From contig NZ_CAAHFH010000002.1 of NCBI RefSeq assembly GCF_900890705.1, positions 1,674,001 to 1,738,000 of the forward strand: DNA of 64,000 nt. The letters are read 5' to 3'. Position 1 is the first letter of the stretch, and each line of letters starts with the position of its first letter. The DNA is from Pontiella sulfatireligans. Its GTDB lineage: Bacteria; Verrucomicrobiota; Kiritimatiellia; Kiritimatiellales; Pontiellaceae. Positions 57,874 to 64,000 of this stretch are shown here, in pieces. The notes under the pieces were generated by a model, which did not search any database, was not told the DNA's origin, and saw only the letters and a program-made list of their open reading frames with translations. The position numbers were made by a program, and so were the translations under genes.

Positions 57874-60196
57874 TATTCTTCTAGCCGCATTCAACGCCCG
57901 CTATGCGCACACCTCGTTCGGTGCGCGCTACCTACTCGCCAACATGGGCGACCTCCGGGAGCACACCGAACTGATGGAGTTTGATCTTCAGGTGCAGTCC
58001 CGCATCGCCGTCGAAAAAATTCTTGCGCTTAACCCGCGCATCGTCGGCATCGGCTGCTATATCTGGAACATCGACCTCGCCACCAAGGTGGCCGCGCAGC
58101 TCAAGCGCATCCGCCCCGACATTCAGCTCATCCTCGGCGGCCCCGAAATCAGCTACGAAACCGAAGAGCAGGAAATCTTCCAATACGCTGACCACGTCAT
58201 CTGTGGCGAAGGCGAAACCGAGTTCCCGAAACTGTGTGGCGAACTGCTGGGCAGGCGGGACGCCTGCGATACAACATCCGTACCGCAGGCGTCCCGCCTG
58301 CCCCGCCGCATCATCCGCACCGAAGCGGTGAACGTGGCACAGATCGAACTGCCTTACGATCTCTACACCGACGAAGACATCGCCCACCGTGCAATCTATG
58401 TCGAGGCATCGCGCGGGTGCCCGTTCCGCTGCGAATACTGCATGTCGTCGCTCGATCCCTGCGTACGCTACTTTCCAGAGGAACAACTGTTTGCCACCTT
58501 TGGCCGCCTGCTCGACCGAGGCGCGCGCATCTTTAAATTTGTCGACCGCACCTTCAACATCGACATTGCCTTTGCGCTCAAAATACTCGCATTCTTCCGC
58601 AAGCGCTACGAACCGGGCATGATGCTCCACTTCGAAGTGATTCCAAGCCATCTGCCGGACGAACTGATGGAAGCCGTCGCCGACTGCCCACCCGGCATGC
58701 TCCAGTTTGAAGTCGGCATTCAGACGTTTAACGAGGAAGTGGCGCACCGCATCCAGCGCCCGCTCGACATCGAAAAGATCGAGGCCAACATGCGGCGCTT
58801 GCGCAACGAAACCGACGTGCATATCCACTCCGACCTGATTGCCGGACTGCCCGGCGAGGATCTCGAAAGCTTCGAGGCCGGATTCAACCGACTGCTGGCG
58901 CTCAACCCGCAAGAGATTCAGCTCGGCATCCTCAAGCGGCTGCGCGGCGCGCCGATCGACCGGCATTCCAAAGAATGGGACATGGTCTACAGCCCGCACG
59001 CGCCCTACGAAATTCTCTGCACCAGCCTGATCCCCTTTGAGGAGATGCAGCGAATAAACCGGTTCGCCCGCTATTGGAACCTGACCGTCAACAACGGGCA
59101 GTTCATCAACGCCGCCCCGCTGATCTGGACGGAGGGCAGGCGGGACGCCTGCGATACATCAGGCTCCGTACCGCAGGCGTCCCGCCTGCCCGAAAACACA
59201 GGTTTTAACCCACTCCAACCCATCGAACAATCCCTCCGAAAAAAACTCCCGCACTGGACACAGGACCACTGCACCTATTTTGTAACCTTCCGTTTGGCCG
59301 ACTCCATTGCGCAATCACGCGTCAAAGAATACGAAGAACTGCGTCGAAAATGGCAGGAGCACCATCACCCCCCCTATTCGGAGAAGGAGCGCGAGCGCTT
59401 CAACGAACTGTTTTCGGAACGCGTAAATGAGTGGCTCGATGCCGGTTCGGGCTCCTGCTGTTTTAAAGAGCCGGAACTCGCACAGATTGTTGCAGACACC
59501 CTTACCCACTTTGACGGAGAAAGGTATGAGCTCAATGAATGGGTGGTTATGCCCAACCATGTGCATGTATTGGTAAAACCGCTGGAAGGGTATAAGCTTT
59601 CGGATATCCTGCATTCTTGGAAATCGTTTTCGGCTCACGAAATCAACAAGGCCACGGGGCAAGAGGGAATCGTGTGGCAACCGGAAAGTTATGACCACAT
59701 TGTCCGCGATGTCGAAGAATTAAATCGGATACGGAACTACATCCGGGAAAATCCGGAAAAGGCCGGCGTTCAGGGGTGCCCTGCAGGGAGCAGGCGGGAC
59801 GCCTGCGATACATCAGGCTCCGTACCGCAGGCGTCCCGCCTGCCATCGCCGCCCAGCACGTCTCCTTTCGCGGCGTTCATGCAATGGAGCAACTGGCTCT
59901 ACGCCAAGACCAACACCACCGGCAACCTTCATATGGTGCGCCTCGCCAAGCTGCTGCTGGAGTTCCTGACCTCGGAAAAAGGGATGGACGAAAAGACCGT
60001 TGCCGAAGCCCTCTGGCGCGACTACCAGCGCGGCAACCGCCCCGATATCCCCGGCTTCCTGAAAAAGTTTGAGCCGAAAGAAAACCATGCAGAGAGCGGG
60101 CGGGAGGCCTGCGATACAAAACCCGTACCGCAGGTGATTGCGCCGGATAGAAGCAATCTCCGCCTGCCCCGCCAGCAACGGCACTTAAAGGACTGA
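57866..60196 (+). CDS. B12-binding radical SAM protein (DUF4080 type) carrying an in-frame REP-RAYT-REP insertion
   Basis: The protein has 776 residues, about 235 more than expected. Residues 1-127 are a B12-binding domain (GIGCYIWNIDLATKVAAQ, LILGGPEISYETEEQE). The radical SAM core has EASRGCPFRCEYCMSSLD, FKFVDRTFN and FEVGIQTFNEEVAHR. The C-terminal DUF4080-like part runs from FARYWNLTVNNGQ, then resumes after the insert at FAAFMQWSNWLYAKT. Between them (about 423-660) lies a REP-associated tyrosine transposase: LPHWTQDHCTYFVTFRLAD, HUH motif VVMPNHVHVLVKP (His565, His567) and Tyr609 in ESYDHIVRD. It is bounded by two REP pairs; other REP pairs fall at residues 128-147 and 743-768. The whole is one open frame with no Met start in the transposase before the HUH motif. 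Confidence 0.88.
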   Translation: MADILLAAFNARYAHTSFGARYLLANMGDLREHTELMEFDLQVQSRIAVEKILALNPRIVGIGCYIWNIDLATKVAAQLKRIRPDIQLILGGPEISYETEEQEIFQYADHVICGEGETEFPKLCGELLGRRDACDTTSVPQASRLPRRIIRTEAVNVAQIELPYDLYTDEDIAHRAIYVEASRGCPFRCEYCMSSLDPCVRYFPEEQLFATFGRLLDRGARIFKFVDRTFNIDIAFALKILAFFRKRYEPGMMLHFEVIPSHLPDELMEAVADCPPGMLQFEVGIQTFNEEVAHRIQRPLDIEKIEANMRRLRNETDVHIHSDLIAGLPGEDLESFEAGFNRLLALNPQEIQLGILKRLRGAPIDRHSKEWDMVYSPHAPYEILCTSLIPFEEMQRINRFARYWNLTVNNGQFINAAPLIWTEGRRDACDTSGSVPQASRLPENTGFNPLQPIEQSLRKKLPHWTQDHCTYFVTFRLADSIAQSRVKEYEELRRKWQEHHHPPYSEKERERFNELFSERVNEWLDAGSGSCCFKEPELAQIVADTLTHFDGERYELNEWVVMPNHVHVLVKPLEGYKLSDILHSWKSFSAHEINKATGQEGIVWQPESYDHIVRDVEELNRIRNYIRENPEKAGVQGCPAGSRRDACDTSGSVPQASRLPSPPSTSPFAAFMQWSNWLYAKTNTTGNLHMVRLAKLLLEFLTSEKGMDEKTVAEALWRDYQRGNRPDIPGFLKKFEPKENHAESGREACDTKPVPQVIAPDRSNLRLPRQQRHLKD
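58249..58303. repeat. REP pair A (in-frame peptide RRDACDT...VPQASRLP)
   Basis: Two inverted REP arms (each a hairpin GCAGGCG-GGA-CGCCTGC with GATAC or GTACC at the inner edge) separated by 7 bases. It lies in the linker between the B12 and radical SAM domains. Confidence 0.9.
59134..59191. repeat. REP pair B, left border of RAYT insertion
   Basis: Same structure with a 10-base centre (ATCAGGCTCC). It is translated as RRDACDTSGSVPQASRLP, directly before the transposase-like sequence. Confidence 0.92.
59192..59787 (+). mobile_element. REP-associated tyrosine transposase (RAYT) body, no own start codon
   Basis: It encodes the Y1_Tnp-type domain described for the radical SAM gene: HWTQDHCTYFVTFRLADS near the start, FDGERYELNEWVVMPNHVHV, and ESYDHIVRDVEELNRIRNYI, then RENPEKAGV, at the end. 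The HUH pair and Tyr are present, so catalytic residues look intact. The frame has no ATG before the HUH motif, so translation depends on the host gene. Confidence 0.88.
59788..59844. repeat. REP pair C, right border of RAYT insertion
   Basis: Almost identical to B, in the same orientation and frame. B and C therefore bracket the transposase as direct copies. Confidence 0.92.
60094..60169. repeat. REP pair D, degenerate, with extra hairpin
   Basis: The left arm is GCGGGAGGCCTGCGATAC-like. The right arm (GTACCGCAGG ... CCGCCTGCCCC) is split by a 23-base insert with its own inverted repeat GATTGC...GCAATC (60136-60158). It encodes the last residues of the radical SAM protein. Confidence 0.75.
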
Positions 60197-60200
60197 TACT

Positions 60201-61061
60201 ATGACCGAAGAAAATAAAAACAGCGGCGGACAACTGAACCTTGTGGTGGCTGCCAGCGAAGTTAACGCCATTTCCGAATGGATCCGCGAGGCGCTGCAAA
60301 AGGAACCGGTCGAAGTGACGCAGCCCTTTGCGGGAGATTCGCGGCTGGAAATCTATTTTGACTCGTTGCTCGAAGCGCAGATCGCCAAGAAAACCCTGCC
60401 GGCCGACTTGCCGATTCAAGCGGCGGAGACGAAGGAATATCTGGAGCAGGACTGGACCACCTTTTGGAGGCACCATTTTAAAACGATGGAACTCGGCACC
60501 AACCTGCGCATCGTGCCCGAATGGGAAGAGGTTCCGAACGATGGCCGCATCAACATTATCATTAATCCCGGCCTAAGCTTCGGCACCGGCGGACACTTCA
60601 CCACCAAGTTTTGCCTCGAGGCGCTCGAAGAGGCGTTCCAAACCCTGAAACCGCAAACCATGATTGATGCCGGAACCGGCAGCGGCATTCTTTCGATTGC
60701 CGCCATCAAGCTCGGCCTCCCAAAGGTCGATGCGTTCGACTACGACCCCGTCTGCGTCGATCAGTGCAACGAAAACGCCGCGCGCAACGGCGTAGAGGGC
60801 CAAATCAATTTTTTCCAGGCCGATGTGCTGGAACCGGGCTGGTATGCCGAACCGGCCGACATTGTCTGCGCCAACGTTCTGACCTCGGTGCTGCTCGAAG
60901 CCGCCCCGCTGATCAAACGCGCGACCAAAAAGCGGATGTTGCTCAGCGGCATCCGGGAAATCGAGGGCGACGCTGTCGCCGACACCTTCATCCAACTCGG
61001 ATGCAAAGAAATTTCGCGCGACGGCGACGGCCAGTGGTGCGGGCTGGTGATCGATGTCTAA
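60201..61061 (+). CDS. prmA: ribosomal protein L11 methyltransferase
   Basis: The protein has 286 residues. An N-terminal L11-binding domain includes YLEQDWTTFWRHHFKTMELG. The SAM-binding domain follows: INPGLSFGTGGHFTTKFCLE (the family's GxAFGTGxHxTT site), MIDAGTGSGILSIAAIKLG, VDAFDYDPVCVDQCNENAAR and DIVCANVLTSVLLEAAP, where the usual catalytic-site NI is NV. It trimethylates L11 in the ribosome. It starts 4 bases after the radical SAM stop, so it is part of the same operon. Confidence 0.88.
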   Translation: MTEENKNSGGQLNLVVAASEVNAISEWIREALQKEPVEVTQPFAGDSRLEIYFDSLLEAQIAKKTLPADLPIQAAETKEYLEQDWTTFWRHHFKTMELGTNLRIVPEWEEVPNDGRINIIINPGLSFGTGGHFTTKFCLEALEEAFQTLKPQTMIDAGTGSGILSIAAIKLGLPKVDAFDYDPVCVDQCNENAARNGVEGQINFFQADVLEPGWYAEPADIVCANVLTSVLLEAAPLIKRATKKRMLLSGIREIEGDAVADTFIQLGCKEISRDGDGQWCGLVIDV

Positions 61062-61076
61062 AATAGAGGATTAAAA

Positions 61077-62021
61077 ATGCCCATACCTAAAGCCCCAGAT
61101 AAATTTGAAGGCAGCCTGGAAGAATTATACGAAAGGCATGCGCGGCATGTGCTCCTCTGCCCCCATATTGTTGAAACATTTCATAAGAACCTTTGCGATT
61201 ACTTAACCTCGAAGGATCCCCGTTTCCTAACAAGAAAAGTTGGAAAACAAGAGCGAGGCGAAGAATTGCGCATTCATTGCGGAGGCCGCATCAAACCTAC
61301 TGACAACTCTCCTGCATGGTGGATTCATTACCAATTATTCAACCACAATACGACCATACTGGACGACTTCCCTGCATTCATTGACTCTGTTCCCTTCCAT
61401 ATGTTCCGCATTCAATTGCCCGAGACAATTAATAGCGCGGGATGGCATGTCGCACATATTTTCGATGCTAAAGATGGAAATACCGCGTATCTAGATTGGC
61501 CAGTCGAAGAATTACTTTGGCGCATGGTTAGAAATATCCACCCCTGCAATTATTTTTACATCCCAAAAACCGACTGGAAAAAACACGGAGGGCAAGCCGA
61601 TGTACTGACCTTTTTCCAAGAAAAATATGCGGGCCTCTACGCATCCATTTGGGATGAGTTTCTGCAACTGGCAAAGGCAACACCTTATGAACAAACCACC
61701 ACAGTCGGAGACTATCACTTCTCAGCACCCAATCGTAAAAAACAGACTCAAAAAACCCTTTTTAATGGTGTTGAGTGCTCTACTTCATACGAATACTCCC
61801 GACTGTGTTTTAATGCAAAATGGATTGAGCCGCTGGAAATGAACCAGCGGTTTTGCATCGTTACGCCGAACATTTATTACATCATGACCAAGAGAGAATT
61901 TTACGAAACTTTTCCAAATATCGTTAAGCCGGGCAGCTGTTATCGGAACACTGGTGTTTATCATTACAGATCGCCGCCGCAACGCGCCCGGCCCTTTATG
62001 ATTGAGCGGAGCAAGTCATGA
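61077..62021 (+). CDS. unrecognised protein with an HNH-like His/Asn arrangement
   Basis: The protein has 314 residues with no signal peptide or membrane helix. I do not recognise the family with confidence. The middle reads GWHVAHIFDAKDGNTAYLDW and then MVRNIHPCNYFYIPK. The spacing of AHI-D, N and NxHPxN recalls a beta-beta-alpha (HNH) nuclease core. The flanking parts (FLTRKVGKQERGEELRIHCG; SYEYSRLCFNAKWIEPLEMN) give no hint. It is less GC-rich than its neighbours and lies between prmA and the next gene, overlapping the latter by 4 bases (ATGA). Confidence 0.5.
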   Translation: MPIPKAPDKFEGSLEELYERHARHVLLCPHIVETFHKNLCDYLTSKDPRFLTRKVGKQERGEELRIHCGGRIKPTDNSPAWWIHYQLFNHNTTILDDFPAFIDSVPFHMFRIQLPETINSAGWHVAHIFDAKDGNTAYLDWPVEELLWRMVRNIHPCNYFYIPKTDWKKHGGQADVLTFFQEKYAGLYASIWDEFLQLAKATPYEQTTTVGDYHFSAPNRKKQTQKTLFNGVECSTSYEYSRLCFNAKWIEPLEMNQRFCIVTPNIYYIMTKREFYETFPNIVKPGSCYRNTGVYHYRSPPQRARPFMIERSKS

Positions 62022-62965
62022 AGCGAAAACAGAATAACTTAACCATCACCGGAATTTTGGATGCGGCCTCCATCGGCATTGCGACCGCGACGCTGCTGGG
62101 ATTCCTTGGCCGGCTTTACTGGCTCTTCGATCTGTTTGCGCACTTCCGGGTGCAGTATATGCAGATTGGCTTGGTGCTGATCGGAATTGCGCTTTGGAAG
62201 CGCCTGAATAAACGGGCTGTAGCGCTGGTGCTGCTGGCGTGCCTAAACTATGCCTTCGTCCTCCCGCTCTATTTCGGCAAGCCCACGCCTGCAAACGAGA
62301 AGCCAATCCGCGCGATGCTGATGAACATTAATGCCGGCAACGGGAATGCCGAGCAGGTACTCGATGCCATTCGCACCGCCAACCCCGACCTCCTGCTGCT
62401 GGAGGAGGTCACGCCGAAATGGGAGTCTGAGCTGGCCGTGCTGGACGCCGACTATCCACACCGTATCGCCGAGCCGCAGGACGGCTGTTTTGGGATCATG
62501 CTTTTGAGCAAGCATCCGCTCGCCCACGGCAAAGTGGTTGAAATAGGAACGGCCGGCGTGCCTTCAATTACGGCGGATATATATTTTCCGCAAGGCGAGG
62601 TTTCAATCATCGGGACCCACCCCCTGCCCCCGATGGGATCGGAATATTCCAAAGATCGAAACAACCAGCTGGCCGCGCTTCCGGAATTCGTCAAAGCGCA
62701 AAAAAATCCTGTTTTGCTGATCGGCGATTTAAACACCTCGCCGTGGTCGCCGCACTTTACCCAGTTGGTTCGTCAATCGGGCCTGAAAAACAGCATGAAG
62801 GGCTTCGGCTTCCAACCCAGCTGGCCGGCCAACAACCGCTTCCTGCGCATCCCGCTCGACCACATGCTTTATTCAGAACAAATCACCATCCACAACCGCA
62901 TGATCGGCGCTGACGTCGGTTCCGACCACTTTCCAGTGATCGTTGATTTTGCGTTATCCCGTTAA
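62018..62965 (+). CDS. membrane-anchored endonuclease/exonuclease/phosphatase-fold protein
   Basis: The protein has 315 residues. Three hydrophobic segments lie in the first about 90 residues (ASIGIATATLLGFLGRLYWL, MQIGLVLIGIALW, ALVLLACLNYAFVLPLYF), followed by an EEP domain. Its motifs are MLMNINAGNGNAEQ, PDLLLLEEVTPKWESEL (metal Glu), IIGTHPLPPMGSEYSKDRN (catalytic His), VLLIGDLNTSPWSPHF, IPLDHMLYSEQI and GSDHFPVIVDF. The layout is that of YafD-like proteins, whose substrates are unsettled (phosphoesters of nucleic acid or lipid). The end overlaps the convergent helicase gene by 4 bases. Confidence 0.85.
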   Translation: MKRKQNNLTITGILDAASIGIATATLLGFLGRLYWLFDLFAHFRVQYMQIGLVLIGIALWKRLNKRAVALVLLACLNYAFVLPLYFGKPTPANEKPIRAMLMNINAGNGNAEQVLDAIRTANPDLLLLEEVTPKWESELAVLDADYPHRIAEPQDGCFGIMLLSKHPLAHGKVVEIGTAGVPSITADIYFPQGEVSIIGTHPLPPMGSEYSKDRNNQLAALPEFVKAQKNPVLLIGDLNTSPWSPHFTQLVRQSGLKNSMKGFGFQPSWPANNRFLRIPLDHMLYSEQITIHNRMIGADVGSDHFPVIVDFALSR

Positions 62966-64000
62966 AAGAACCCGCCGTCCTTCTGGAGGAGGTCTTCGGG
63001 GATTTCGGCGATGAAGCGCGAGGGGTCGAGGAAGATCATGCCGCCGTCGCGCTGGCGGCGCACCATCGGGCAGCAGAGGAAGAGTTCGTCCTCGGCGCGG
63101 GTGACGGCCACATAAAACAGCCGCCGCTCTTCAGCATCGCCAACGTCTTCTATCGCCTTTTTGCTGGGGAACATTTCTTCGTTCACAAACAGCACAAACA
63201 CCGCTTTCCACTCCAGCCCCTTGGCCTGGTGCACGGTGGACAGGCGCAGGGAGCTGCGGCTTTCTTCGTCGGACGGCGCCTTGCCGTTATCGGAATCCAG
63301 ATTGCTAAGCAGCGCGATCTCGGAGAGAAACGCCTCGGTGGTTTCAAACTTAACGGTAAAGTCGATCAGGCCGTCGAGGTCCTCGGAACGAAACTTGTGG
63401 TTGTCGAAGTTTTCAACCATGTATTCGTTGTAGAAGGCCTTGTTGAAGCGAAAGACCACTTCGCCGGGATCGTTCTGGAGATTTTCATCGCGGTAGGCGA
63501 GGAAGACGGGCTTGATTTTTTCCCACTCGTCGCGTGCGGCGGCGGGCAGCGCGGCAATCAGTTCTTCGTGGGTTTCGGGGCGCTGGAGGTTTACGCGGCC
63601 GCCGAGCTTGCGGAAAATCTTGTGAGAGGTCTTTTGCCCCACCTTTGGAAACATTTCAACGAGCCGGGTGAAGGCCAGCTCGTCGGACGGATTGACCAGC
63701 AGGCGCAGGATGGTGCAGACATCTTTGATGTGCGCCTGCTCGAAGAAGCGGACGCCGGAGGTAACGACGTAGGGCATTTGCGCCCGCGCCAATTCCATCT
63801 GGAGTTCCATGGCGTGGAAGTGCGCGCGGTACAAAACGCAAATTTCCGAAAGCGGAATGCCCTGGCGCTTGAGTTCGAGCGCCTTTTCAATCACATAGCG
63901 CGCCTGCACCGAGCCGTCGCGCACCTTGGCCAGATGGGGTTTGGCGCCGTTTTCTCGCACAGCCTGCAGTTCCTTTTGAAACTGCTCGGGATTGCCGGCA
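62962..64000 (-). CDS. UvrD/PcrA-type DNA helicase, C-terminal part (start beyond window)
   Basis: The frame is open to the window edge (NPEQFQKELQAVRENGAK precedes the first internal Met). The visible 346 codons contain superfamily-1 helicase motifs: IPLSEICVLYRAHFHAMELQ (motif IV region), FFEQAHIKDVCTILRLLVNP, LRLSTVHQAKGLEWKAVFVL (motif V) and ERRLFYVAVTRAEDELFLCC (motif VI). The ATP-binding Walker motifs lie outside. It unwinds DNA in repair or replication restart. Confidence 0.9.
   Translation of the reverse strand, partial: AGNPEQFQKELQAVRENGAKPHLAKVRDGSVQARYVIEKALELKRQGIPLSEICVLYRAHFHAMELQMELARAQMPYVVTSGVRFFEQAHIKDVCTILRLLVNPSDELAFTRLVEMFPKVGQKTSHKIFRKLGGRVNLQRPETHEELIAALPAAARDEWEKIKPVFLAYRDENLQNDPGEVVFRFNKAFYNEYMVENFDNHKFRSEDLDGLIDFTVKFETTEAFLSEIALLSNLDSDNGKAPSDEESRSSLRLSTVHQAKGLEWKAVFVLFVNEEMFPSKKAIEDVGDAEERRLFYVAVTRAEDELFLCCPMVRRQRDGGMIFLDPSRFIAEIPEDLLQKDGGFF

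Noticed and set aside
59134..59844. An intein or group II intron explaining the insert in the radical SAM gene
   Set aside because: The inserted protein has HUH and Tyr transposase motifs and REP borders; no intein splice blocks, reverse transcriptase or intron domain V are present.

Overview
The window looks like a chromosome segment of a PVC-superphylum bacterium, most likely Kiritimatiellota (Pontiella-like). The evidence is a Tat-exported sulfatase, a GH99/WbsX-like protein, LamG/pectate-lyase-like exoproteins, Ig/InlB/thrombospondin-3 secreted proteins, a PEP-CTERM protein and lactaldehyde/aldolase-type sugar catabolism. This is inferred from gene content; there is no rRNA or marker tree to confirm it.

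Layout. 0-8.7 kb: polysaccharide degradation. It holds a LamG pseudogene with an in-frame stop, a 1637-aa LamG/pectate-lyase-like exoprotein, a GH99-like protein and a sulfatase. 8.7-16.6 kb: an accessory region that looks AT-richer than its flanks. It has IS66 remnants, a truncated ATPase C-terminus, a PEP-CTERM trypsin-like protease, an Ig-domain secreted protein, a tyrosine recombinase and an HTH protein, and ends at tRNA-Thr(TGT). 16.7-28.6 kb: a rubredoxin-fused oxidoreductase, a pyruvyl transferase, Maf, a three-gene PAS/histidine-kinase operon, an ABM protein, a frameshifted DUF1189 gene, an AldA-like dehydrogenase, an enoyl-CoA hydratase remnant and an IclR regulator. 28.8-41.5 kb: a chimeric solute-binding/CoA-transferase gene, a GH2 enzyme, PpnP, GNAT, Sel1, thymidylate-synthase-like, URO-D, AcnB, NAGS-like and peptide deformylase.

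41.7-56 kb: two related cassettes. Each has a LuxR-type regulator transcribed away from an operon of very large secreted proteins. A near-identical divergent promoter/leader with a CCCCTCT..AG.GGGG palindrome lies at the same distance from both start codons. Four of the five exoproteins end in a shared InlB-like, thrombospondin-3 and FRVRSSK-terminated module.

56-64 kb: mtnA faces a class II aldolase, which suggests the DHAP-shunt version of methionine/5'-deoxyadenosine salvage. Next is a B12-binding radical SAM gene interrupted in frame by a complete-looking REP-associated tyrosine transposase (RAYT) flanked by two palindromic REP pairs, with two more REP pairs elsewhere in the same gene. 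PrmA, an unknown HNH-like protein, an endonuclease/exonuclease/phosphatase protein and a UvrD-type helicase (cut by the window edge) complete the segment.

The most unusual feature is the REP-RAYT-REP unit translated inside a radical SAM enzyme. Next are the duplicated regulator/exoprotein cassette, the in-frame gene chimera, and a recurring small palindrome TTCCA(n5)TGGAA in intergenic and coding DNA.
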